A stretch of DNA of 64,000 nucleotides from contig NC_088300.1 of NCBI RefSeq assembly GCF_032854445.1, positions 66,376,984-66,440,983 on the forward strand, given 5' to 3'. The DNA comes from Liolophura sinensis (Eukaryota; Mollusca; Polyplacophora; Chitonida; Chitonidae). Below, in pieces: positions 45,000-57,222 of this stretch. The first letter of the stretch is position 1. Each line of letters opens with the position of its first letter. Below the pieces are notes generated by a model. The model did not search any database and had not been told where the DNA came from. It saw only the letters and a list, made by a program, of their open reading frames with translations. A program made the translations under genes and the position numbers.

Positions 45000-47900
45000 G
45001 CTTGAACGTGCTCATACACACATGGTACATTCTGCAAGAAGCATAGCATATAGCCTCATACGATAGACACACAGCTGCGACCTACCTGGCTATAGCGAGA
45101 CCTGACAAGGGAACGCATTATGGTTTCCGACATTGCACATAATATCATCAATCGTATTGTTATAGAAACGTGCAATGCCATGTGAGTGCAGAATACCATG
45201 AAGAGGTCATGCCCTTCCCCATAACCACGAAAAACAAGAAAGCAATGGCTGGAACGTTCTCAATTACGTAATGGAACTTCCACTAAAATTTGGGTACATT
45301 TAGAGATGGAAAAGATCTACCAGGCACGTTGTTCAGCCAATGGTGTTTTCATCAAAATTCACTCCCTCTCACTGTTTGTGGAGATTGGTTGGAGATTTGA
45401 CTGACCAAACTGGTTTGGCTGTTCAACGAACGAAACACATAGCCATATGTTGCCCAAGCAACTGTAAAGATTCCTTGCTCTTACGCACTCTTACAGAGTC
45501 GTCTTGACTGTATGTCGACAATAAGAGGCCAAGGACATTCGTGTGGCCCTTTGAGCAGTCACACGCTCATTGAAAACTGTATCGCATCTATTCTGCCTAG
45601 ATCGGCTGATTTTGAGAACCGTTACAACATGGCGATGCTTCCAGAATGATTAAGTTACCTTTAGGATTGAAACCTACAGAATATTTGCAAAGCCTTTACG
45701 AATATTTACGAATCATTGCAAACATACTTCCAGTTACGAAATTTCTGAAGTTTATTAAATTGCCGCCGAAAAGAAAAATAGAACACGAATTCATTACGAA
45801 CGCTCACGAATCAATACGAAAGAACACGAATGTAAACACGAATGCAAACACGACTGCATTACGACGTCAATTCGTAAGAGTCCGGCAAAAAATTGTCTTC
45901 ACCGTATTTCTTGACAATACTTCTTAGCACCATTGTTCTCTCCTCGTGTCTAGCTATATTATATTAGTCTCTTGCCAATGTGGTGGTCATATTCTTGAGA
46001 AATCTTGGTCATTCTTGCTCGTCACTGAAGTCGTATAGAAAATCCTTTACATTTCTTGATTGGTCGTGACAATAAATCATGCTATCAATAACCATGATTT
46101 AACACGACACAGCCAAGATCACGAATCGACAAGGCAATATCAGGAATTGTCTTAATATGTAGATATACGACATACCAGATTTGTTCAACCTGCATCTTTT
46201 AAAATTCGAAAACACGTCACGGTAGGACACGACATACTAAGCTTCTAAATTGATATGGAGGTTAATACGGGATCAGGAAGCCTATGCGTGTAAGTGCGTG
46301 TAACCGAAAGTTAAAAAAGCCGAAAAGGGACTTTGTTGCCCAGCTAAACGTGTATGCGTTGAATAGAACTGTTAAAATGTAAACTAAAGTTTTCAAAAAC
46401 ACTAGGCATTGGCGGCAATAAGCGGTTGAAGACGATCGCCTGTGGACGTTTCTGCAATATGAATGGCGTTTGACGAAGCGCTTGCCTTCCACCAATATGT
46501 GCTAATGTGCATGTCATCACACGACGAAAAGTTCGTCAGCAATCTGCCAAAGATCTGGCTTTTCACTGGGCACTCCATTTCTGTTCACGTACCAAAAAAA
46601 AAACAATCAAATCAATTTCATACATTTTGAAACCGGTTTATTACTTGAAATTTGGAGTGGTGTTCTTGAACGTTTGCACACTCATGTGCATAGAGCAAAA
46701 TTAATTTGAGTGCGCAATTTCCGACATCTGAAAGAATGCCATTCAAGAGGCATCATAGGACAGTCGCTGTATTTCTCCCTATTTACGATGTACACAAGAA
46801 TATAAACTTAGATTGCTTTCACAAAGGTCATTTTCACAAGTTATTTCTGAGATTGTGTCATTCTCCTTAAAAATCCATAAGAATACCATACATATCTGTC
46901 CAGAGGGAATATTTGAAACGATATATAGTAAATAAAACGACAATATATGTGTATATGTATATATCGTCAGTGATTTGACTAAGGCACAATAATGTATATA
47001 TATACCTTACATGTTAAAAAACATACACTATCTAATAGATACGATTTTCATATTTTCGAAGAAGCCACGAAAATTTCAGGAAAGTATACTAATAAAAGTG
47101 ATAAAAAGTTATTTGATATCGGGCGATGCACCCAGGGAAAAGTCTTCGCTTTCATGAAAGGGTTATCTAAAGGGTTATCTTCGGGAATACAATGCATTTC
47201 TGAGTATGAAAGAAAACAACTAAAAACACTTCTTGACTAAAAATGCAGTAGAATGCGAATGACCATTTATATCAATGGGGAACGTCTCTCAGCTAAAGTA
47301 ACTCGGGTCAAAGCTATGTAGTATATATATTGCTCATTACCGCTTTTGCGCAATGAGGATTTCTGGACAAAGTGATATAATAGTATATAAATATAGTACT
47401 GGTGTATTGCAAGAGAATAATGGCCAATCAGGTTAATGGAGAAAGATAGGTATAATAGGTCAGCATATAGTGAACATGAATGAAGAGAAATCCGTTAATT
47501 TTGTATAAATTAAGCTTCAGTGCATGGACAGGTTCTATTTAGCTATTTCTGAATTACATGCGTCAAAATTTAAAACCTCGTCACGGTATTTTAATTTTGA
47601 AACTGCAGTCGGAAATGTGGGCACATCAGTGTTTAGACAACATGTACGAGGTGGTCCCAATTTCTATGGACCAAAAATAAGGCATAAAATCGAATTTTAA
47701 ATTCCAATTTAATTTAGAAATGGCTTTGTGGATCCATTCCCATGCGGTCCATGTTGCCTGATAACCTTGTTAAGTGTTGATTTAAGAGTAGCTCTATAAT
47801 GGGATTAATCATAACTGGCTACTGGTATTCAGTCTAGAGAGAATTCTTCAGATGATCGTTTGTTATGTATACAGGTATGACGCATGTTTATCAAATTCAA

Positions 47901-48220
47901 CTACAGAGAACTGTCTAGAAGTTATACACTATAATGTACGCGTATGGACAGTAGGGCCTATGCCAACAAAACCTTCTGATCGTCGTTAGTTAAACATCCT
48001 GGTATAACTAATCACCCCTAGCGACCTACGGGGAAGACAAATCTTACATCATCAGCAATACATATCAGACTGTCAGATGGAAATGCAGTTTCCTGCAAGA
48101 TTATGTTATCTCACATAGGAATACAGCCCAATTTTGATCAGGAGAAAAGAGAGAAAGTGGCATTTTTCATTTTGTAGCACAAATGAGATATCCAGCAGCA
48201 TTATCATATATTTTGTTTGT

Positions 48221-48349
48221 CTAATTGGCAGAGTTAGTGCGGGATGTGGCTGATTTGGGAAGTGACGTCTCCTTAGCATTCTCCAGAATCCAGGGGTGAG
48301 TCAGAACATGAGTTAATGGCAGTCTCTTCATGGGGTCATGACGCAGAAG
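48221..48349 (-). CDS. AURKB: AURKB terminal coding exon 7
   Basis: Acceptor TTCCCTCACAG. Encodes [20 protein letters not shown], then [19 protein letters not shown] and SAN-stop (TAG). Confidence 0.92.
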   Translation of the reverse strand, partial: LLRHDPMKRLPLTHVLTHPWILENAKETSLPKSATSRTNSAN

Positions 48350-51300
48350 CTGTGAGGGAAAGAAAGCATTTTATTGACATGATTCTTGCTTAATGCCATG
48401 CTCAAGAATTTTCACTTTTGCGCTGACTGTTTGTGTGATGTACAGACTTGCCCACTGTATTGTCAGAACACAGGTGACTTAGCTTTTTGCTTGTTTATTT
48501 ATTTTTTATTTGACTGCTGTTTTACTCCATACCTCTAACTAATGTAAGCCTGATCAAATGGTCTCAGAAAAGCCTTCGATCACTTACTTTCACCAAAGCC
48601 CCTTGAACAATCTAGAAACTGAACTCACACCTTGTGTGACTAGTGGCTAAGAGACACACACATTTATACTTCAATAAGCAATGTCCCATGCCTTCAAGAT
48701 AGAACACCAAAAGATGCTAAACTGGTCTCACATAGCTGGTAAAGGCTGTTGACGTAAATTCTGAAAATATGCCTAAAATACAGAGGTAATTTAAGGACAC
48801 TAAATATGCCCAACATATGTTGAAAATTTTTACAAAATTTGTTTGCACCATTTTCTTCATTTCACAGCTTTTTTTCATGAATATTAAACCTACCTTTGAA
48901 ATCAAATCCCTGGCACCGTTGGATACATGAGAGGGAAAATGCAGATCAACTTTGGTGATTCGTCTGTATGTCTCTGTGTTTCCCTCTGCTTCAAACGGTG
49001 GTTTCCCTACCAGAAACTCGTAGCAAAGGATGCCCACTGTCCACAAATCTACCTTCTCGTCATGATGGCGCCCCTCTATCATCTCTGGGGGAAGATAATC
49101 TAGTGTCCCACACATCGTTGCTCTCCTGTAAAAAAAAAAGATGAAAGTAATATGAAATTCAGTATTCCTGTATAATGGAGATTCTCTATTATCCCTACAA
49201 GAGCCACACCTTGTCAAGCATAGTACATGTCCCAAAAGTACATCCAAGACTAAGCAGTACATGTTATTTGATTCCGAGAGATGTACTGATCTTGAAAAGA
49301 TGTTCTGATGTTTGTTTGAAAGGTAGAATGATATCCTTCTGGAAAATGTGAAATTCAGCACAAAAAGTAACAATATGAATTACTTGTTTGCTTCTAAAAA
49401 TGTTTTTGCACCTTTGGGGCCAAATTTTAGGTTGTTAACTCCTAATCTATAGGCCAAATGATATTACCCTTTTCTGGGTAGAATGTCAAGCTACAAGTGC
49501 ACAACTGAGTCATATTCATAGGATTTCCTTATTTGCTATGTGAATATAGCATATACATGCAGGTTTACTCAGCATCAGTTAATGTGTCTTTCAGCTATAA
49601 ATAAATTCAATTCCCTAATGTATCCACGCATATTCACTCTAATGAACAGCATATATATTTAATTTATTTATTTATTTGATTGATGTTTTATGCCATACTC
49701 AAGAATATTTCACCACTGCGGCCAGCATTATGGTGGGACGAAACTGGGTAGAGCACAGGGAAACCCACGACCATCAGCAGGTTGCTGTCAGACATATATA
49801 GTTAATACTAGAATACAAAACTGGACATCCTGTTTTATGACCTCTTTATACATCAAGAGTATTATTGTCATTTGGTATTTGCTATTTCTGGGTACAGCAC
49901 AAATGACAATTCTGATATTTAACCACTTTCTACATGACATCCACTAATCTTGCTGTACACTGTCACCTTACATAGTTAGGCATACATGTACTGTACAAAA
50001 AATACTTCTTTAATTATTGGATTGCCTTGTAATGCAATACTCAAAAACTTCACTTCAGTTATACAATGGTTGTCAGTTTTCAACTTTTCAACTCAACTCT
50101 TATGTAAACTATCAGTGACATATGATTAATATCATTAACTGAAATACAAACTTTGCTCAGTTTTGTTGTTCTTGTTTCACAAAGATGTTAGAATAAACAC
50201 TGAAACGTAACCAGAAAACAAACACTGTTGTTATTCATACACAACACATCTATTCCTTTACAGATCAAACTACATAAACCTGCAAGTTGTGACAATGAAA
50301 CATACCTTGCAGAAGGTGCATGGACTGACCAACCAAAATCAGCTATCTTTAGTTCACCTGCCAGTCCCAGAAGCAGATTTTCTGGCTTGATATCCCTGTG
50401 TATGACTTTCTTGGCGTGACAATATATTAAAGCCTGTGCCAGTTCTGCTATGTACTAAAAAGAAATATATACAAATATGTTCAATCAAGCCATCATTAAA
50501 ATAAAAATAATAATTAATGTAAAAAAAACAGCCTTGTTTTTACTGGGATTTTGAAAGAGGTTTTTGCTTTATTTTTCTTTAAAATCTTTATCTTTCCCCG
50601 TTCCCCCTACTGACCAAAGTTCTGTACATACATGTACTTTCAAACTTTTCAGTGAAGAAAACCTTCAGATTTTCTTTATATTCAGAAGCTTTTTTTTCTT
50701 TTCTCACCAATCGGAAGACGATATCTGTGATATCTTAATAATATATCTAATACAATTATGCTTCTATTTTTTAACAACTCCAACCTTATTCATCTCATGC
50801 ATTCATAATGGTTTTAATCAAAGTGTGTTGATAATAATAATAAAATTTTTTCTTTTTGTCCTTAAACTGTCTCTCTTCCCTGAGATTTTTGTAATATATT
50901 TTTCAACTTTATAGTATTCTTGCAATTATTAAGAAAGCTGGTGATATGAAGGGCCTGGGTTTTTTTTTTTTACAATTAAAAATAAATTTCTTTGCCAGTA
51001 TTGTTAATATATTAAGGGGAGATTAGCACTTTCCCCATCCTAAGATAATTTTTCCCCTGTTAAGATAAGGTTTAGTTTGGAACTATTTATCCATTCTTCA
51101 GTCGGGCATTCCAGAAAAATATGTGTAAATGTTTCTTTGGTGATTTTACATATTTCACAAAACATTGTCATCTTTACCGCCTATTTCATAGAGATATGAT
51201 CTTGTTGGTATTATCCTATGTAATATTTTGTATTGAAAATCCCTCAGTTTTGTGTCTTGCGTACAATAATAAATAGATATTACATGCATTCCTGGCTATT

Positions 51301-54300
51301 TGTAGCTACCAAACTTTATAACATGTTTCACTTATAACAAGGTAGGTAGATTTGTCAGCTACTACCGACATCTTAAAATAAGGGAGAGGTGTACTTGCAA
51401 TCAAGACATAAAACCATAATGGGCAGCTGGTCAACTTCCGGCCTTCACAAAGAGTAAATTCTGTCAATCTAGGCAGAGTAATGCAGTCCTGACTATGCCT
51501 AAATGAACGACATGATAACATGTTACAGGGTTGAGGAATTAAGCATTAAATTCGAGCGGAAGATTAAAATGTCAACTTGGTACAAAACGTAGAGACTTAC
51601 TGTGGCCGTCCTGCGGTCATCAAATCTACCACTTTTCTGTAATTCTTTGTACAGTTCCCCTCTACCTGCAAACTCTAGGATCAGGAACACTCTCTTTGTG
51701 TCGTGAAAGTAGCCGTGCAGTTTTAATATGTGATCATGTCTGCAAACACAGCAATGTTAAATCATTGCATTAAATGTGTTCATAATTTATTAAATTGAAA
51801 AACTGGAACAGTAAAAACACTGTTCACAGACAACAAGATTTACAGCTCAAGTTTGTAAACTTGTTAAAGAATCTTATGTACACGTAATTTATAAACCTGC
51901 AATCTATGCAATAGAACAGATGTATAGTACAAAGCAAACTCTAATCAAAACCATTATGTTTATTTGTTTCTTTCATTTAAGTTAGAGTAAAATTTTTCAA
52001 GAAACAAACATCTTGTTTTAAATATTATTATTTATAAATTTACCTAAGATGGGACTGTATTTCTATTTCTCTGCGGAGTTGATGTTCCACACCTGCTTTC
52101 TGTAACTGGGACTTAAATAACACCTGTCATAAATAAACACAGAAACATAAATATATATACTTACAGCAGTCAGGGGTGTAGTTTTTTTTTCTGTAGGTCA
52201 TATTTCAAAAGTTTGGCCATCCTTAAGAAATTCTTTTTTGGAACTTTTCTTTTTTCATTCTGGCTAATGAGAAAAGTTAGGGTTTTTAAAGAAATTATCT
52301 ATTTATTTGATTGGTGTTTCACACCGTACTCAAGAATATTTCACTTAAACCACAGCGACCAGCATGGTGGGAGGCAAGAACCCTGTGGAAACCTATGACC
52401 ATCCGTACGCTGCTGACTGACCTTCCCACATACAGCTGGAAAGGAAACCAGAATGAGCTGGATTTGAACACACAGCGATAGCATTGGTGAAAGTTAAAAA
52501 AATTAACACAGACAGAAAAAAAGAAAAATTTAATTCCATCAAAAGCCCAATAAAAACTTTAGAGTAGTGAACTTTTCTTTGAGAGTCGGTCGAGTTACCC
52601 CCAACAAACATTTTTTACGATTTATTTATTTTATTCATTTGATTGGTGTTTTACACCGTACTCAAGAATATTTCACTGATACAAAGGTGATCAGCATTAT
52701 GGTGAGAGAAAATCGGACAGAGCCCGGAAAACCCCATGACCATCCACAGGTTGCTGCAAGACCTTCCCATGTATGTTTTTCAATGATTTGTCAACATATA
52801 TGTGACCACTTGACAATTATCCAACAACAGTTGCATGGCATTTATTCACTGGTTATGTTAAACTCTCTGAAAATATCACAGGCTATTTTAAGATATCATT
52901 ATGGTAAGGGAACTGTGATCCCAAAACTTTTTCATAATTAAGCTACAATACAGGTAGTAAATATACCTTAAGAGCAACAATATATTTTGTGGTTTTCTCT
53001 CGAGCCAGGTAGACATTTCCAAATTTGCCTTTTCCAAGAGGTTTCCCTATATCAAAGTCTTGAAGGGACCAATGCTTCCTGTAAACAGAGATCAGAACAA
53101 TGTATATTCCATAGTTACAATGTATACAATGTACATGTGGAATTGAAACTTTCTATGATCTCAAGGTTGAAATATTTTGACAATGTAATGTAATCATAAT
53201 TTTCAGGAGCCAGAATTCTATCTGATGAGGCAAAGGCAGTTAAATTGATGATACTGTACAATGCATATATATAAGGACAGAATGTCACAATAGCACAAAT
53301 ACTTTAGTTCTTTATTCCCTGCTTTAATAGTCAGGACTGTGCTCGCTTCAAGAGATAATGTTTTAGTTTAAGACTAACAAAAACCAAAAAACCTTCCAAA
53401 AAAAAAAAAACCTAAAAAAAAACGTTACATGAGCAGGTATTGATTCATTGGTATACAGAAATAAATGGTTCATGAACACATGCAGGTGCTTTTTATTAAC
53501 ACAATGGCGCTCATACAGCTATGAGCTTTAAGGGTGGATGAGTGGTCTAGGCAATACATTTGTTGACAAGGAATGTTCTTAGTGGCAAAGTGTAAGCGTA
53601 CTGTTCAAAGCTTGCATTCATAGGTGCTGTGGCTTATGGTCAGAGTTGCAGGGTGGAGAAGCGGAGGAGGGAAGAGGTTCAGTGAGGTGTCTGAACATTG
53701 AAGACTTCATGTGGATGGGTCAGGGGGGTTAGGATGGACATATTGATATATGTATGTTGACAGGGGATTAGAAGGTAGAGATGGGTAAATAACCCACATG
53801 GAATAGACAGAATTTATTTATTCATTTATTTATTTGATTGGTGTTTTATGCTGTACTCAAGAATATTTCACTTATACGACGGTGGCCAGCATTATGGTGG
53901 GTGGAAACTGAGCATAGCCCGGGGAAAACCCACTACCATCCACAGGTTGCTGATAGACCTTCCCACTTACGGCCGGAGAGGAAGCCAGCATGAGCTGGAC
54001 TTGAACTCACAACGACCGCATTGGTGAGAGACTCCTGGGTCATTATGCTGCACTAGCGCACTAACCAACTGAGCCACGGAGGTGCCTCTTGGAATAGACA
54101 GAAGAAAATTTATTTAATTATATATGTACCAGTATTTCATAGGTGTTTTACACCGTACTCAAGAATATTTCACTTATATGATGGCGGCCAGCATTATGGT
54201 GGGTGAAAATCGGGCAGAGCCCGGAGAAACCCACGACCATCCACAGGTTGCTGGTCGCAGGTTGCTGGCCTTCCCACATGTGGACAGGGAGGAAGTCAGC

Positions 54301-55864
54301 ATGAGCTGGACTTGAACTCACAGCGACTGCATTGGTGAGAGGCACTTGAGTCAATGAGCAGTACTGGCATGCTAACCACTTGGCCACAGAAGACCCTAGT
54401 ACGTAAAATTGCAGATGAATATGATGGGTAATTTTTGTCTCAAACACTGTAACTGCCACAGCAACTGCCTCAGGTTTTTAAAGTGAACATAAAGTCAGCC
54501 ATTAAAGCAAAATTAGTTAATAAAATAGTATTCCAGAAATGTTCTAAAAATATTTAAAATTCTACACCGCTTATCAACAAAAAAATATAGCAAACAATCA
54601 TAAGTACCTGTCCACTCCTTTGGTGACCCCATTTTGCCATGTTTATATAGCTATCTAGAGTGACGTCACAAAACCTAGGAGCTCTTCCATACCATCGGTA
54701 TTAAACAATGTGACAATGAGAAAATACAAACAAAAATGCCTGATATCCAAACACAGAGTGTCAGCTCTGTTCCGTGTTAAAAGAGCTGATGTTTCTTTTA
54801 GTTTGGCGCATGGCGAGGGCGATGTTCTTGGGCACAAGCGTCATGTTTTAGGGGCCATGCTCGTCCTCGTCCTGCATGGGTGTAAGCATTTGGCCTAGCT
54901 TGCTGTATAGACTTCAGGGAATTACCAAACATAACAAGACCTTCTGATTGATAACAGACTCTTTCATCTAGAAATTTCGGAAGATATTTTCATAATAAAT
55001 TTGACCTTGCTTAGGAAAAATAATGCAAAGTCACGATATTTTCCTTCAAGCAATTACTCTCTCGAGGCAATAGTCTCGCCAGCTCACCCTGACAAGTTAC
55101 AACAGTATCCTGCCTAACATGTATGCACTGTGAAACGGGCAGCCGTTCTCAGTTCCCTGTTCATAAGTGTGTGGTCCAAATTTGTGATTCTTAACACGTA
55201 AACTAACCACTAAATCCAATTTATTACATCAATAACTGTCTATCCACTATAAGAAACAAACAATGACAATCGAGAGCTAATAGGTTTTTTGATGTGACAG
55301 ACAATTATCATGTGACACTTTCAGCGCTAGTGAGTTCATAAGGGCTTCTAAAACATAGCTCCTCGGAGTGAACTGTCTGTCAGTGCCATATCCCCAATAC
55401 TGAACTTAATCTTCTCAGCTTTCAAAACTTTACAGAATTTTTAAAAATATTTTCTGTGATAACTGTGACCTGTATCATTTTTTCTGTGTATATACAGTGG
55501 CAGACTTTATGTTCACTGTAAACGGTACATGCTCGGATGCTGGTTTGGGGCCATCCTTGATTGAACAAATTTTTGCAAAGTGTAACGTCAGAGCAATCTC
55601 GCACTAAGGATGTTGTCAGTCAGTTCAATAATTCATTTCCTCCTTTTTGACATTTGTGTATATATCAACAAAGACTTGACGGAGTCTTGCCTCTTAACAC
55701 TTCTATATAATTACATACACAACTAGTTTGGCTTTAGGCCTGTCTCCATCATCATCAGCATTTTCAGCATTCATCGGTTTTCTGATTGCAGAATGACTGG
55801 CCGTATGGCTCACTGGTTGGTGATTTGGCTGGTTCAATGTTTTCAAAACTCTCTTGGCTTCCAT
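48221..55864 (-). CDS. AURKB: Aurora kinase B (chromosomal passenger complex kinase)
   Basis: Mitotic Ser/Thr kinase of the chromosomal passenger complex, phosphorylating histone H3 and kinetochore proteins. Coding exons: 55864-55719, 53078-52967, 52123-52044, 51739-51601, 50454-50306, 49125-48894, 48349-48221. Total 987 nt, 328 aa (human AURKB is 344). All introns are GT-AG with matching phases (2, 0, 2, 0, 2, 0). Landmarks: GKGKFG loop, VALK K86, helix-C E105, HRD 178-180, DFG 198-200, [16 protein letters not shown] with activation Thr 212, and the PWI near the C-terminus. The B rather than A assignment rests on R139, E141 and K144 in RGELYKE (Aurora A has L, T, R there), MCG after the activation Thr, and the short 50-residue N-terminus. 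The sequence before the ATG carries its own acceptor (TTTGTTTCAG, exon start 55889), so an upstream non-coding exon exists, probably near 57.24-57.4 kb. Confidence 0.95.
48894..49125 (-). CDS. AURKB: AURKB coding exon 6 (activation segment)
   Basis: Acceptor TTTTTTTACAG, donor TCAAAG/GTAGGT. Encodes [20 protein letters not shown] through [15 protein letters not shown] agrees with Aurora B rather than A. Confidence 0.95.
49657..49790 (-). repeat. SINE family 1, partial, in AURKB intron
   Basis: TTTATTTATTTATTTGATTG tail, CATACTCAAGAATATTTCAC, GGCCAGCATTATGGTGGGA and CATCAGCAGGTTGCTG. The tRNA-like part is missing. A weaker remnant follows at about 50005-50075. Confidence 0.8.
50306..50454 (-). 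CDS. AURKB: AURKB coding exon 5 (catalytic loop, DFG)
   Basis: Acceptor TTCTTTTTAG, donor TCTGCAAG/GTATGT. Encodes [20 protein letters not shown] and [13 protein letters not shown]. Confidence 0.95.
51601..51739 (-). CDS. AURKB: AURKB coding exon 4 (hinge)
   Basis: Acceptor TGTGTTTGCAG, donor GCCACA/GTAAGT. Encodes [19 protein letters not shown], then the diagnostic [17 protein letters not shown]. Confidence 0.95.
52044..52123 (-). CDS. AURKB: AURKB coding exon 3 (helix C)
   Basis: Acceptor TTATGACAG, donor CATCTTAG/GTAAAT. Encodes [20 protein letters not shown] and EIQSHL. Confidence 0.95.
52297..52494 (-). repeat. SINE family 1 in AURKB intron
   Basis: Runs from TTTATTTGATTGGTGTTTCA through GTACTCAAGAATATTTCACT to GAGCTGGATTTGAACACACA and GCATTGGTGA. 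Only the last part of the head is missing. Confidence 0.85.
52617..52775 (-). repeat. SINE family 1, partial, in AURKB intron
   Basis: Tail and body blocks only (ATTGGTGTTTTACACCGTAC, AGCATTATGGTGAGAGAAAA, GACCATCCACAGGTTGCTG). Confidence 0.85.
52967..53078 (-). CDS. AURKB: AURKB coding exon 2 (glycine loop, VALK)
   Basis: Acceptor TCTGTTTACAG, donor CTTAAG/GTATAT. Encodes [20 protein letters not shown] then [17 protein letters not shown]. Confidence 0.95.
53810..54086 (-). repeat. SINE family 1, full-length reference copy
   Basis: Complete tRNA-derived element. On the minus strand it starts with GTGGCTCAGTTGGTTAGTGC (a good A box, TGGCTCAGTTGG) and GTTGTGAGTTCAAGTCCAGC (degenerate B box), followed by the body and a TAAATAAATAAAT end. 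RNA polymerase III promoter and LINE-dependent retroposition are known properties of such elements; the particular family name is unknown to me. Confidence 0.92.
54128..54398 (-). repeat. SINE family 1, full length with small internal duplication
   Basis: Same order as 53810-54086. The CAGGTTGCTGG block is duplicated (CAGGTTGCTGGTCGCAGGTT). The head is present but the A box is eroded. Confidence 0.88.
54608..54668 (-). promoter_or_regulatory. CRE plus TATA box and splice donor inside AURKB intron 1
   Basis: On the minus strand: TGACGTCA (54661-54668), CTATATAAAC (54641-54650), then ATGGCAAAATGGGG and GGAGTGGACAG/GTACTT with the donor after 54608. This compact arrangement looks like an alternative promoter with a short first exon. 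Transcription is unproven. Confidence 0.35.
54761..54844 (-). pseudogene. Possible histone H3-like fragment
   Basis: A 27-codon frame reads [18 protein letters not shown] and onward. The first part parallels the H3 C-terminal segment VTIMPKDIQLARRIRGER, and the GC-rich codon use differs from the AT-rich surroundings. Upstream sequence does not clearly continue H3, so this may be an eroded fragment or chance similarity. Confidence 0.25.
55719..55864 (-). CDS. AURKB: AURKB coding exon 1
   Basis: 48 codons plus two bases, [13 protein letters not shown] to KAKLV, with donor GTTGT/GTATGT. The exon itself begins at 55889 with 25 nt of 5' UTR after a TTTGTTTCAG acceptor. Confidence 0.85.
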
Positions 55865-56775
55865 TATCACAACTTCACCCTATTCGGCACTGAAACAAAA
55901 CATAAAACACCTGTACAACATTCATGTTTAAATTAAACCCAATGTGTTGTCAGAATCTAAATATCTATGATTACAATTACACTACTAGTAGGGGTGAGTC
56001 TAAAGACTAGGCTGACAGACAGGGCGGATATAAAGACCAGATTTGAGAGCGGTCAGCTACACAGTGCACACAGACACGGTGTGTTAGTTTAAAATTCTGA
56101 TGTTCATTGAAACACTGAGCCCTTTGCCGCCTCTCAAAAACATGGCATAGATTTCAAACTCCCATCTCCTTTGAATTCATATTAATCTTACTCACTTCCT
56201 CCATTCATGTCTATGTCATTTTCCACTGAAATCTCAAATGCTATCCTCTTAATATACTATCTTCACAGATGAAATTAATTAACTCGCTACCTTGTGGTCA
56301 TATTGACTGCTAGAACTTTGGAGGTACTGAATGCAATGCCATCGACAGTCAGTCTGAAATGTCATGTGACCTAACCTACTTTAGGTTTGAAATATTGCCG
56401 AGTTTTAGCATTGAAATTCTCCGGAAAACTATTATATTCCCATTGCCGTCTGTATTTTTGAAAGCACAGCTTTAATCTCCTTAATTCAACCCAGAAAGGC
56501 ATAAAAAAGAACTTTTTTTAGTTCATTTGTGCAGCTAATTTATGGTGAGGTCAATGAAGGCCTCAAATGCTTTACTTCTAAAATCGTTAATGCTTTGTTT
56601 ACAGTCTTGTCCTTACGATCGAAAGGATGGTCTGTGACAGAAGCCACTGTGTGGACATCTATCAGTATATGCGAGTAATGACTAAGCACAGGCGCCCACC
56701 CTTGTAGCATGTATCCTAGCTCTAATATGTACCTCGTTGTTGTTAAAAACTTTGGACGGTATAGTACTGCTACAA

Positions 56776-56842
56776 CAGGGAAGACGTCACATAACAGGGG
56801 GAAGACGTCACATAACAGGGGAAGATGTCACACAACAAGGGC
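56776..56842. repeat. Short tandem repeat containing CRE-like GACGTCAC
   Basis: Three ~20-bp units of the form GGGGAAGACGTCACATAACA, the third with ATGTCAC. They lie upstream of AURKB coding exon 1, about 1 kb before the divergent gene. Confidence 0.8.
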
Positions 56843-56864
56843 AGGCGCCGGTAGACTAAGTGAT

Positions 56865-56907
56865 AGCCCTGGATGATTATGTTCGCTTTTTTAATGCATC
56901 CAGGGCT
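56865..56907. repeat. Short hairpin repeat (CCCTGGATG type)
   Basis: AGCCCTGGATG at 56865-56875 and CATCCAGGGCT at 56897-56907 are exact reverse complements around a loop with TTCGCTTTTTT. A related hairpin lies at 60930-60985. Confidence 0.75.
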
Positions 56908-57222
56908 AAGTGGTCGTCTGTTCCTGAATGTTATGGTTATAAGCTCAACTACGCTCTCGTGAAACCACACTTATTTAAACTAGATTCGAGCACAGCACTG
57001 TTATAGCCCCGAGGTGTTCCAACTACGAGCCACACAAGGTACAAATGTTGCTACAGGACCGTTGTTGTTGCAACTTCAAACGAGTGTGTATCGAGTTTTC
57101 ACTTGGTCAAGTGAACCACATCGATGGCATAATTTACACGTGGCTTCCAAAACAATGCCATCCAAAGTTTTTTTTTTCTTAACTGAGATCATTTTTCAAA
57201 CAAAAAAGACGACCTTTACTTA

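Larger units (their letters stand above)
39790..48200. other. Intergenic region between SRF and Aurora B
   Basis: No supportable gene. It holds the AGGCCT-rich stretch (40070-40510), the SRF exon fragment, repeat family 4, SINE copies, TA microsatellites with an inverted repeat, a hairpin at 44921-44999 and an ACGAAT-rich stretch (45690-45880). Short open frames at 46450-46620 and 46992-47240 lack start, splice or family evidence. Confidence 0.5.

Noticed and set aside
45001-45650. Possible decayed DNA transposon next to the hairpin
   Set aside because: No transposase motif could be read in any frame and no matching terminal repeat was found.
46992-47240. 82-codon plus-strand frame with KKLFDIGRCTQGKVFAFMKG
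   Set aside because: Looks mildly protein-like but begins in TA-rich DNA and contains an internally repeated GGGTTATCT; no family match or splice partner.
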